Source of the DNA: an uncultured Campylobacter sp.
GTDB taxonomy: Bacteria > Campylobacterota > Campylobacteria > Campylobacterales > Campylobacteraceae
Length of the DNA: 6,446 nt
NCBI GenBank assembly: GCA_937875715.1
Contig: CALEHZ010000051.1
Location: 1 to 6,446 of the forward strand
Reading direction: 5' to 3'
In this document: one piece after another, positions 1 to 6,064 of the stretch
Layout of the letters: every line of letters begins with the position of its first letter
How positions within the stretch are numbered: the first letter of the stretch is position 1
Position numbers and translations under genes: made by a program
Notes under the pieces: model-generated
The model's input: the letters and a program-made list of their open reading frames with translations, nothing else
Databases searched by the model: none
Told to the model about the DNA's origin: nothing

Positions 1-299
1 GCTTTGTTGCGGATTTCTAGCATTAGTTTCATGCTATTTTCTGCCTTGCCAAGTGCTATTGCTGCTTGGTGAAGGTCAGTAATTTGTCCAGTGGCAAGGT
101 CGGCTACTGCTTTATCTGCGGCAACTTGCGTTTTGTTTAGCTCGTCTAAACTTTTGCTTAAAACACTGCCAAAATCTTCTGAAGTTTTATTTGTGTTTTG
201 AATTTTTGGTTCTTGGCTAACAGCGCCGATTGAGCCTACTTTACTCTCAAGTGAGCCGATTGAGCCAATTGTGCCAGTAATTTTTCCGATTTCACTCAT
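1..299 (-). CDS. fliE: Flagellar hook-basal body protein FliE (3' end outside window)
   Basis: FliE sits at the junction between the MS ring and the proximal rod of the flagellar basal body. The minus-strand frame opens with ATG at 299-297 (MSEIGKITGTIGSIG...) and stays open to the window edge, giving about 99 residues. The family is usually about 100-115 residues, so only a short C-terminal piece is missing. The visible C-terminal part carries the typical FliE stretch around residues 65-99: ADLATGQITDLHQAAIALGK followed by AENSMKLMLEIRNKA. The N-terminus is low in complexity, with three GSIG-type repeats, which is normal for the disordered start of FliE. Its ATG lies 5 nt after the flgC stop. 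The ribosome binding site (AGAGGA) is inside the last flgC codons, so translation is probably coupled to flgC. It is the third gene of flgB-flgC-fliE. Confidence 0.95.
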   Translation of the reverse strand, partial: MSEIGKITGTIGSIGSLESKVGSIGAVSQEPKIQNTNKTSEDFGSVLSKSLDELNKTQVAADKAVADLATGQITDLHQAAIALGKAENSMKLMLEIRNK

Positions 300-304
300 T
301 TATT

Positions 305-904
305 TTATCCTCTTAACATTTCTATTGCGCTGTTTGCGATATTTTTAGCACTTTGAAAAGCAGCTACATTTGCCTGATATGCCCTAGTAGCTTCTATCAT
401 GTCAGCCATTTCAATCACTGGATTTATGTTTGGCATCATCACATAGCCACGCTCATCAGCATCTGGATGATGTGGGTCGTATTTTAAAATAAAATCGCTA
501 TCGTCACGCACGACTTTATCTACCACCACGCTCATCATCGCAGGATTTGGAAACTGCGGCGCTGCTGGGTCATCTAGCGGATTTTCATACTCTAAATAAT
601 CCACGCCATCGCCACGTCTAATGCTGCCCATTTCAAGCTCTTTTTGCATTTCATTTGCTACAATTTGCTTCGTGTTTATGATATTTTCGTTCATATTTTC
701 TATGCCAGGCTTTGGCGCTAGTGCTGCGTTTAAATGCTTGCCAAAATCCACCGCTTTAAAAATCACTTCACGCCTACGATATGGCCCACCTTCTGCGGTG
801 CGGACTGTGTTGGCATTAGCGATATTTGAGCTGATTAGATTCATGCGAAAGCGCTGTGCGCTTAGTCCATATCCGCTTATATCAAAATCACTTAAAAAAG
901 CCAT
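305..904 (-). CDS. flgC: Flagellar basal-body rod protein FlgC
   Basis: FlgC is one of the proximal rod subunits that link the MS ring to the distal rod. It is exported by the flagellar type III apparatus and has no cleaved signal peptide. The N-terminal rod-protein motif is clear at residues 1-50: FDISGYGLSAQRFRMNLISS, then NIANANTVRTAEGGPYRRRE. The C-terminal helix is also typical (NPVIEMADMIEATRAYQANV, then AAFQSAKNIANSAIEMLRG), and together these ends form the coiled D0 domain. At 199 residues the protein is longer than the roughly 164 I recall for C. jejuni and 134 for enteric FlgC. The extra length falls between about residues 60 and 104 and is hydrophilic. The start is supported by AAAGGA seven bases before the ATG. 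flgB lies 33 bp upstream and fliE 5 nt downstream, so this is the middle gene of the operon. Confidence 0.97.
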   Translation of the reverse strand: MAFLSDFDISGYGLSAQRFRMNLISSNIANANTVRTAEGGPYRRREVIFKAVDFGKHLNAALAPKPGIENMNENIINTKQIVANEMQKELEMGSIRRGDGVDYLEYENPLDDPAAPQFPNPAMMSVVVDKVVRDDSDFILKYDPHHPDADERGYVMMPNINPVIEMADMIEATRAYQANVAAFQSAKNIANSAIEMLRG

Positions 905-937
905 AATTATATCCTTTTTTACTTATTTTTAATCATT

Positions 938-1393
938 TTAGCTAGAAATTCTACCACTTGCATCAATCACGCTGGTAAAAATCATGCCAAGTTTTTTGCT
1001 AGCAGTATCTAGGGCTTGGATCATAAGTCCATTTTTACTAAGCTCACTTGTCTCTATGTCAAGATCTACGGTGTTTGCGTCATTTCTAGCCATATGTCCA
1101 TCACGCAAAAAAATCGTAGGATTTAAAGCTTTTGGAAATAAATCAAGTGCTGCAAAATGCTTTTCATTTGTTTGAGCAAGTTCTAGTTTTAGCTCGCTGC
1201 TAGCGGCATTTTCTTTGTAAATTTCAGCCTTTCTTTGTGCTAAGGCTGTCTCAAAATCAACATCTCTAGCTCTATAAAAAGGCGTGTCAATATTTGCGAT
1301 ATTTCCGCTTATTAAATTTTGCCTTAAAACACGACCAGCAGTCGCTTGGACGACTAATTCTTTTGATTTATTTGGGCTAAATCCAGCAAACAT
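938..1393 (-). CDS. flgB: Flagellar basal-body rod protein FlgB
   Basis: FlgB is a proximal rod protein of the flagellar basal body, secreted through the flagellar export gate and assembled onto FliE and the MS ring. The 151-residue product has the family signature at about residues 22-47 (VLRQNLISGNIANIDTPFYR, ARDVDF) and the conserved block RDGHMARNDANTVDLDIE at about 97-114. A helical C-terminal region completes the D0 core. The ATG at 1393-1391 has AAGGA about nine bases upstream. It is the first gene of flgB-flgC-fliE and has its own sigma-54-type promoter at 1427-1442, so it is probably controlled with the other rod and hook genes by RpoN and the FlgSR system known from C. jejuni. The regulatory part is inferred from the promoter match. 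Confidence 0.97.
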   Translation of the reverse strand: MFAGFSPNKSKELVVQATAGRVLRQNLISGNIANIDTPFYRARDVDFETALAQRKAEIYKENAASSELKLELAQTNEKHFAALDLFPKALNPTIFLRDGHMARNDANTVDLDIETSELSKNGLMIQALDTASKKLGMIFTSVIDASGRISS

Positions 1394-1426
1394 TTTGTAT
1401 TTTCCTTTTGAATTTTATGATTTTTT

Positions 1427-1442
1427 AAGCAAAAATCGTTCC
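1427..1442 (-). promoter_or_regulatory. Sigma-54 (RpoN) promoter of flgBC-fliE
   Basis: On the minus strand the sequence reads GGAACGATTTTTGCTT. It has GG and GC exactly ten bases apart, the defining -24/-12 spacing of sigma-54 promoters, and it matches the epsilonproteobacterial form GGAA...TTGCTT. The predicted transcription start is near 1418, giving a leader of about 25 nt before the flgB ATG. The site lies just downstream of the azlD stop codon, which would separate flagellar transcription from the azl genes. Confidence 0.87.
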
Positions 1443-1446
1443 AAAA

Positions 1447-1758
1447 CTAGCCAAAAAATCTTAGTAAAATCATGTATAAAATCGTGCTAATCGCTATGCT
1501 TAAAAGTGCGTTTTTAAAAATAAGCTGTAAAAATATAGCTAAAAGTGCGCAAAGTACGGCAAAAACGAGCATTATACCACTTACACCAAGCGTGCTAATA
1601 GCATAGAGCAAAAGTATGGACATAATGATTACGCCGCTGTTTTTTTGTAAAAAAATTAGTTTTTCATTATGAACACTTTTTTTAAAGAATAAAAATGGCA
1701 AAAAACGAGTAAGAGCAGTTGCTGCAGATGCTGCTAAAATGTAATATAAAATCTCCAT
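1447..1758 (-). CDS. azlD: Branched-chain amino acid transport protein AzlD
   Basis: AzlD is the small membrane partner of AzlC. In Bacillus subtilis and related systems the pair exports branched-chain amino acids and their analogues. The 103-residue product is almost entirely hydrophobic, with about three to four membrane segments (about residues 3-22, 40-56, 58-80 and 83-100). It carries the characteristic AzlD motif TRFLPFL at residues 17-23, at the end of the first segment. The ATG follows the azlC stop by one base (TAA A ATG), with AGAGG inside the end of azlC, so the two are translationally coupled. Which amino acid is transported in this organism cannot be read from the sequence. The stop codon is only 5 bp from the sigma-54 promoter of flgB. 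Confidence 0.9.
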   Translation of the reverse strand: MEILYYILAASAATALTRFLPFLFFKKSVHNEKLIFLQKNSGVIIMSILLLYAISTLGVSGIMLVFAVLCALLAIFLQLIFKNALLSIAISTILYMILLRFFG

Positions 1759-1759
1759 T

Positions 1760-2416
1760 TTAAAGCCTCTTTTTTAGTGCTAAAAGCGCTATTAAGGCTA
1801 GCATAATAGCACCAAAAATGTAATATTTACTTGGGAAAATAAAAAGCCCCAAAAATGCTGCGCAAAAGCCTAAAAATAAAAGTTTGTAATTTCGCTCTAC
1901 CCTAAAAATCTCAAAACCAAGCACAGCAAAAAGTGCTACCAAGCTAAACTCCACGCCACTGTAATTAAAAGGAAGTTCGCTAGCCAAAATGGCACCAGCT
2001 AAAGTGGCAACAAACCAATAAAAATGGTTTAAAAAGGCGGTTAAAACGAAGGCTTCTTTGATATTTGGTTCATTTGCTCGTGCTTTTAAAAGCGCAAAAG
2101 TCTCATCAGTGAGCGCAAAAATAAAATAATATGGAAATTTCAAGACTTTTATCTCGTTTAAAAGGCTTAAAGTGTAGAAAAAATGCCTAAAATTTAGCAA
2201 AAATGAGATAAGAAAAACATCAAATAAACTTGCTTTTGTGATGATTAGCGCAGTTAGCAGCAGCTGTCCGCTGCCTGCGTAGACGATTAGCGATGCAAGT
2301 GCCACCCAAATAGGCTCTATGCCGCTTTTGGCAGCATAAATGCCAACAGCAAGGCCAAGTGCAATGTAGCCAAACATCACAGGAATCGTGCTTTTAAAGA
2401 TTTCTATTTTGCTCAT
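1760..2416 (-). CDS. azlC: AzlC family branched-chain amino acid permease
   Basis: This is the large subunit of the AzlCD exporter in the cytoplasmic membrane. It has 218 residues, close to the usual length, with several hydrophobic segments and a short positive tail (KKRL). Family motifs seen are YAGSGQ (residues 46-51), NFRHFFYT (75-82), ALTDETF (101-107) and NHFYW (130-134). It begins MSKIEIFKSTIPVMFGYIAL, where AzlC proteins normally start. The ribosome binding site is weak (AAGAAAG). azlD follows after a single base, and the pair forms a two-gene unit. Upstream lies 141 bp of AT-rich repeats that must contain its promoter, but no single -10 stands out. Substrate specificity is inferred from the family only. 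Confidence 0.92.
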   Translation of the reverse strand: MSKIEIFKSTIPVMFGYIALGLAVGIYAAKSGIEPIWVALASLIVYAGSGQLLLTALIITKASLFDVFLISFLLNFRHFFYTLSLLNEIKVLKFPYYFIFALTDETFALLKARANEPNIKEAFVLTAFLNHFYWFVATLAGAILASELPFNYSGVEFSLVALFAVLGFEIFRVERNYKLLFLGFCAAFLGLFIFPSKYYIFGAIMLALIALLALKKRL

Positions 2417-2557
2417 TTTTCTTTCTTATTTTTAAAAAATTCAGTCTTTGAATTTTATAAAATTTAGTTTTTGAATTTTATAAAGTTATGTAAATTTCAA
2501 AAAATTCAGTCTTTGAATTTTATAGAATTTTATGAAATTTTTTGAATTTTATAAAAT
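2417..2557. repeat. AT-rich intergenic repeat tract upstream of azlC
   Basis: This non-coding spacer is built from short repeats. A 26-bp word occurs twice exactly, at 2434-2459 and 2499-2524 (it begins AAAAAATTCAGTCTTTG). The core TGAATTTTATA recurs at 2449, 2472, 2514 and 2543. The last copy is part of a perfect 18-bp palindrome, TGAATTTTATAAAATTCA, at 2543-2560, which includes the stop codon of the phosphatase fragment. The palindrome may act as a weak terminator, and TATAAAAT words could serve as -10 elements for azlC, but too many are present to choose one. Confidence 0.75.
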
Positions 2558-3313
2558 TCACTCAGCCAAGCAGATCGCAAAGGGCTCTGGCGGATTTAGT
2601 TTTAAAATCGTCTCTTTTAAAAATGGATACTTTCGTGCGCCTTTGATGCGTAAAACGCCGTTTTCGTAGCTTGCCCCAAGCTCAGTATAAACGCCAAGAT
2701 GCCTTGCAAGTCCTAGCAAAAAGCATAGCCATTTTAGCGTTTTAAAAGAGCTATCTTTACTTAAAATCACTGCTGCAAACTCGTCCAAAGCTTCTTTTTC
2801 AAAGTCTTTGCCATTTAGCTCACAAATGCTAGCAATGCTGCAGATCTGCTCGTGTGTGTAGCCGTAATTTAGCCCTGAACGCACGATATATGCGCTATTT
2901 TTAGCCTCGCTATAATAGCCAATTTTTCTGCCGACATTAAAGATTTTGCTGGCTACATTTAATAGTTCTAGCTCGTTTTTGCCAAGTTTGTGAAGCGGTG
3001 CTAAAACTTCAAATAAAATTCTAGCAAAGCGTGAAATAGAAGCGTTTTCAATCACACAAAACCTATCTTGTAAAGCCTTTAAGCTTGGATTAAAATTAGC
3101 AGGAAATTTAATACCAGGGCGCAAAATGCTATGTAAAAATAAGCCTTCTCTAATGCCAACACCACTTGTAATTACCGCTTTTGCGCCTGTTTTTTCAATT
3201 AAAGCGCTAAAAATGCTTGCTCCTGCGCCAATAGTATCAAAGCGATCTTTTTTAATGCCAAGTTCTTTTAGTCCGGCTGAATTTTCCACACAAAGCTTTT
3301 TTATAAAATTCAT
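2558..3313 (-). pseudogene. Ppx/GppA phosphatase, C-terminal half only (5'-truncated)
   Basis: Complete Ppx/GppA proteins split exopolyphosphate or pppGpp. They have an N-terminal ASKHA ATPase-like fold with phosphate-binding motifs (DLGSNS and DIGGGS types) and a catalytic glutamate, then a helical HD-like domain. I recall about 485 residues for Campylobacter members. Here only 251 residues remain. They include the end of the second ASKHA lobe (IKKDRFDTIGAGASIF at about 19-35, AVITSGVGIREGLFL at 46-60), the linker LRPGIKFPANFNPSLKALQD (64-83), and the helical domain. The frame has a stop (TAG) two codons upstream of the ATG, no Shine-Dalgarno sequence, and no other Met. The first half is absent from the window. 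In the helical domain the usual histidines of the LH-x-x-G and HSAYI motifs are Phe125 and Asn139. The ATG lies inside the 3' end of the upstream gene, overlapping by 62 bp in another frame. A catalytically active phosphatase is unlikely. A free-standing, expressed HD-like protein cannot be excluded because the frame is otherwise intact. Confidence 0.72.
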
Positions 3314-4508
3314 TTGCTAATTTTGTGATTTTTTTGTATTTTTTATGTATTTTTTTCTGCGTTAAATTTAAGCTTGTATTAAGCTTGGCATTTATCACTT
3401 GCATTTGCGGCACATCAAGATTAGTGCTTAAAAACTCGCACTTTTGACAATGAATTATAAGTTCGTTGATTTTATCAAGCTTTTTTATTAGTTTTGAGCT
3501 GATTTTATCATTAAACATAGCACCAAAAATAACTAAAATATTTCTAAACTCTAGCACATCATCTAAAGAAAGTTTAAGTATAAAATCAGCAATCACTGCT
3601 GCGCTGAATTTTTTAATGCTGATTTTACCGCTATCAAGCTGATAAAATCCGCCAGTGTCCTCAAGCACAAAGGCAAATTCTTTTAGCAAATTTTGAAAAT
3701 CTAATAATTCTAAAATCATTTCATCATTTTGCTTTGCTAACTCTTTTGTAAACTCTTTAAAGCCCTTAAATGCGATATCGTGGCGTTTTACATAATCGCA
3801 TAAAAAACTTTTTTTGCCAAGTTCTTTGCTTTTTTCTTTGATATTTTTAAAAGAATTTTCAAAAGTTTTTATGATTTTTTCATCAAAAACAGAGCCAAAA
3901 TTTTCTAAAATTGCTAAATTAGCGGCTAAAATATCGCTAATTAAAAAAAGTGTTTTTGGATTTTTTTTCTCTAAAAATTGTAAAATCAAAAAATTACTTT
4001 CTTCTAAAAGCCCATATAGATGTATTCTTACAGCATCATAAGCAGAAATTTCTCCACAAGGATAAAGATAAAAAACTCTAAGAAGTTTTGCTTTTGCTAG
4101 AATTTTATTAAAATCAAAAGTGTAATTTGGCTTGCCAAATAAAGCAAGGCTAATAGGCTCATATCGCTCATCATTTGTAATATTTTCTAAGCAAAAATCA
4201 GCTAAAAATTCAGGCATTTTATATTCAAGTATTTGCCCAGCATCACTAAAACGCACCTCAAGCACACAAGTATCGCAAAAATCATAATCTTTGATTATGT
4301 ATTCAACCCCGTTTAGCTTAAAGCTATATTTCGTGCTTATAAGTGCGTTGCTAACAGCATTTAAAGCAGTTGTTTGCAAAATTTTTTCATTATTTTTAAG
4401 AGCCACAAACTCGGTTATTTTTTCTCTAAAATAAGGCAAAGAATCTTGTTCTAAGCACGAAATAACCGAATTATCCCTAAGTAAAAAGCGCAAATTAGCT
4501 ACTTGCAT
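3252..4508 (-). CDS. Hypothetical protein, 418 residues, function unknown
   Basis: I do not recognise this protein. ATG at 4508 is preferred because GGAG (4521-4518) stands nine bases upstream; a longer TTG start at 4523 would overlap that site. It begins MQVANLRFLLRDNSV. It has no signal peptide or membrane segment and is rich in Lys, Leu, Phe, Ile and Glu, so it looks cytoplasmic and mostly helical, particularly from residue 135 onward. Two CxxC pairs occur (FCDTC at 77-81, HCQKC at 353-357), which could bind metal, but nothing else supports that. Lysine-rich helices occupy residues 380-405. The last 20 residues or so are read out of frame through the start of the truncated phosphatase gene, so the original C-terminus is probably lost and replaced. 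It shows none of the phosphate-binding motifs of Ppx/GppA, so it is not the missing N-terminal half separated by a simple frameshift. Transcription probably starts from the TAAAAT at 4544-4539, divergently from rplY. Confidence 0.72.
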   Translation of the reverse strand: MQVANLRFLLRDNSVISCLEQDSLPYFREKITEFVALKNNEKILQTTALNAVSNALISTKYSFKLNGVEYIIKDYDFCDTCVLEVRFSDAGQILEYKMPEFLADFCLENITNDERYEPISLALFGKPNYTFDFNKILAKAKLLRVFYLYPCGEISAYDAVRIHLYGLLEESNFLILQFLEKKNPKTLFLISDILAANLAILENFGSVFDEKIIKTFENSFKNIKEKSKELGKKSFLCDYVKRHDIAFKGFKEFTKELAKQNDEMILELLDFQNLLKEFAFVLEDTGGFYQLDSGKISIKKFSAAVIADFILKLSLDDVLEFRNILVIFGAMFNDKISSKLIKKLDKINELIIHCQKCEFLSTNLDVPQMQVINAKLNTSLNLTQKKIHKKYKKITKLANEFYKKALCGKFSRTKRTWH

Positions 4509-4538
4509 TTTTATGATCTCCAAAAATTTAAAGGCTAG

Positions 4539-4544
4539 ATTTTA
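4539..4544 (-). promoter_or_regulatory. Putative sigma-70 -10 element of the 418-residue gene
   Basis: On the minus strand TGCTAAAAT gives an extended -10 (TG-N-TAAAAT), preceded by T-rich DNA without a clear -35, as is usual for Campylobacter sigma-70 promoters. The expected start near 4532 leaves a leader of about 24 nt containing GGAG at 4521-4518. Assigned from sequence pattern only. Confidence 0.5.
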
Positions 4545-4637
4545 GCAAAAAGTAAATAAATTTTTACAATTATTTTTAAATTTTCTGCTTGTTTTATAAA
4601 ATTCACTGCTTTTAAGTAAAATTTCAAAAAATTCAGC

Positions 4638-4643
4638 TATAAT
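4638..4643 (+). promoter_or_regulatory. Putative sigma-70 -10 element of rplY
   Basis: A perfect TATAAT lies 44 bp before the rplY ATG, behind T- and A-rich tracts that take the place of a -35 box in Campylobacter. The predicted start is near 4650. The leader would contain a small hairpin, GTGCT-AAAA-AGCAC (4659-4672), directly before the GAAAGGA ribosome binding site at 4675-4681. Confidence 0.65.
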
Positions 4644-4687
4644 TTCGCCCTTATTTTTGTGCTAAAAAGCACGCGAAAGGATCAAAA

Positions 4688-5224
4688 ATGCTAGAAGGCA
4701 TCGTTAGAGAGAGTATTGATAGCAAGGCTACAAAAGCTTTGCGAAAAGATGGTTATCTAATAGCTAATATCTACGCAAAAGGTGTTGAGAACATCCACTG
4801 CGCATTTAAGCTAAATGATTTTATCAAAACGGTAAAAAGTAAAGATGGCCTAAAATTCCCAGTTAAAGTAGGTGGCAAGACTTATGAAGTAGTAGTTGCT
4901 GAGTATCAAAAACACCCAGTAACAAGCATTTTAAAACATGTGGATTTGCGTGTAGTTTTGCCTGATGTAGTTAGCAAATACTACATTCCAGTAGTTACAA
5001 AAGGCACTGCGATAGGTCTTAAAAATAAAGGTCTAATCGTAATTTCAAAGCGCCGCTTGCTAGTAAAATGTGCTGGTAAAGATCTGCCAAACAAATTTGA
5101 GATTGATGTAACACCGCTTGATGTAGATAATAGCGTTCTTGTGCGTGATATTCCACTTCCAGCTGGTGTAACTATGAGAGAGCCAGGATCTGTAGCGGTG
5201 CTTGGCTGCGTAAAAGCTAAATAG
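4688..5224 (+). CDS. rplY: 50S ribosomal protein L25 (CTC family)
   Basis: This protein binds 5S rRNA in the central protuberance of the large ribosomal subunit. It has 178 residues, the length I recall for Campylobacter L25, and is the two-domain CTC type. The L25 domain covers about residues 1-90, with [32 protein letters not shown] (21-32) and [18 protein letters not shown] (72-89). The C-terminal beta domain covers about 95-178, with [10 protein letters not shown] (106-115), [14 protein letters not shown] and [13 protein letters not shown]. The start is fixed by GAAAGGA six bases before the ATG. pth follows on the same strand, the order known in C. jejuni, but here the two are separated by 180 bp holding a long hairpin. 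The usual annotation '50S ribosomal protein L25/general stress protein Ctc' applies; a stress role is by family only. Confidence 0.97.
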   Translation: MLEGIVRESIDSKATKALRKDGYLIANIYAKGVENIHCAFKLNDFIKTVKSKDGLKFPVKVGGKTYEVVVAEYQKHPVTSILKHVDLRVVLPDVVSKYYIPVVTKGTAIGLKNKGLIVISKRRLLVKCAGKDLPNKFEIDVTPLDVDNSVLVRDIPLPAGVTMREPGSVAVLGCVKAK

Positions 5225-5225
5225 T

Positions 5226-5359
5226 AAAGCAATTCGTCTCGCAGTGCTATTGCGATGAAAACGCTTTTAAGCGGCGGCTTGGGATGGATTTCGTATCCTA
5301 TCCCTGCGCCGCCGCCAAAGCGTTTTTTCACACTAGCACTACGATACTAGAATTGCTTT
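5226..5359. repeat. Long nested imperfect hairpin between rplY and pth
   Basis: Nearly the whole rplY-pth spacer folds on itself. Paired arms, from outside in, are 5226-5235 with 5350-5359 (AAAGCAATTC), 5243-5249 with 5334-5340 (AGTGCTA), 5258-5267 with 5317-5326 (AAAACGCTTT), 5271-5278 with 5308-5315 (GCGGCGGC), and 5281-5289 with 5295-5304 (GGGATGGAT, one bulge), around the loop TTCGT. It starts two bases after the rplY stop. The final arm is followed by CTTTTTATT-like T-rich DNA, so it may also end or attenuate rplY transcription. No coding frame is supported. The GC-rich core is unlike the surrounding AT-rich DNA and suggests an inserted palindromic repeat element or a structured RNA. Confidence 0.8.
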
Positions 5360-5404
5360 TTATTCACAAATTTCTTAAAATCCTAATTTCTCAAAGACTT
5401 CAAA

Positions 5405-5977
5405 ATGATTTTATTTGTAGCACTTGGCAACATCGGCACAGAGTATGAAAACACACGCCACAATGCTGGTTTTATGCTAGCTGATTTGCTGCTTGAAACT
5501 GGTGGTTTCATAGCTCAAAGTGGGGCAAAATTCAAAGGCGAGCTTTATAAAAAAGGTGAAATTTTGGTTTTAAAGCCAAGCACTTATATGAATAAAAGCG
5601 GCGAGAGCGTGCTTGCTGTAAGCAATTTTTATCACCCTGAGCGTGTGATTGTAGCGCATGATGATATTGATTTAGCACTTGGCGCACTTCGCTTTAAGTG
5701 TGGAGGCAGCAGCGGCGGTCACAACGGCATCAAAAGCATTGATAGCGCAATCGGCGCTGATTATGAGCGCGTGCGAATAGGCGTGGGCAAAAGCCCTTTT
5801 AAAGATACAATAAACTGGGTTTTGGGCAAGTTTAGCGATGAAGAAATGAACGCTTTAAGCCCTGTCTTAGAACAAGCAAAAACTGCACTCTTATCGGCTT
5901 TTGCTGGTATGGATATCAAAGAACTAAACTCAAAATACAGTCTAAAAGCTCCAAAAAAAGAAAATTTAATGATATAG
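5405..5977 (+). CDS. pth: Peptidyl-tRNA hydrolase
   Basis: Pth cleaves the ester bond of peptidyl-tRNAs that drop off the ribosome, recycling tRNA in the cytoplasm. The 190-residue length is normal for the bacterial family. Active-site residues are in place: Asn9, His19 in NTRHNAGF (16-23), Asn63 in [11 protein letters not shown], Asp86 in AHDDIDL (84-90), and Asn107 in [14 protein letters not shown], matching E. coli Asn10, His20, Asn68, Asp93 and Asn114. One departure is the first motif, ALGNIG, where the family usually has GLGNPG or GLANPG. ATG at 5405 gives the expected MILFVALGN start, although the ribosome binding site is weak (AAAGA only). It lies downstream of rplY, separated by the hairpin, and may depend on readthrough or on a weak promoter in 5360-5400. 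No partner gene follows within the window. Confidence 0.96.
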   Translation: MILFVALGNIGTEYENTRHNAGFMLADLLLETGGFIAQSGAKFKGELYKKGEILVLKPSTYMNKSGESVLAVSNFYHPERVIVAHDDIDLALGALRFKCGGSSGGHNGIKSIDSAIGADYERVRIGVGKSPFKDTINWVLGKFSDEEMNALSPVLEQAKTALLSAFAGMDIKELNSKYSLKAPKKENLMI

Positions 5978-6023
5978 CCTAAATCAGCTCTACAAACCAA
6001 CCACCCCAAAAAAGAAAGTATGC

Positions 6024-6060
6024 AATCTTTTTAAGATTAAATTCTAGAATTTAGCTTTTT
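6024..6060 (+). terminator. Possible transcription terminator downstream of pth
   Basis: A perfect small hairpin, AATCTT-TTT-AAGATT (6024-6038), is followed directly by the palindrome TAAATTCTAGAATTTA (6038-6053) and then AGCTTTTTG. The two together could end pth transcription. The stems are AT-only and weak, and the second palindrome belongs to a repeated family here, so this is tentative. Confidence 0.35.
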
Positions 6061-6064
6061 GTTT

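Noticed and set aside
621..1490. Plus-strand frames opposite flgC and flgB (621-932, 984-1175, 1284-1490)
   Set aside because: They are antisense to strongly conserved flagellar genes, and none has a ribosome binding site and family match.
2558..4508. One full-length GppA broken by a single frameshift
   Set aside because: The upstream 418 residues show no DLGSNS- or DIGGGS-type motif and no similarity to the ASKHA half, so joining frames would not restore the enzyme.
3252..4523. TTG start at 4523 for the 418-residue protein
   Set aside because: The TTG overlaps the GGAG ribosome binding site that is correctly spaced for ATG at 4508, so the downstream start is preferred.
4981..5331. Minus-strand open frame of 116 codons across the end of rplY and the hairpin
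   Set aside because: It lies opposite the well-supported rplY gene, has no family resemblance, and its start region is inside the palindrome.
5761..6009. Minus-strand open frame of 82 codons opposite the 3' end of pth
   Set aside because: Antisense shadow of pth with no recognisable protein features.
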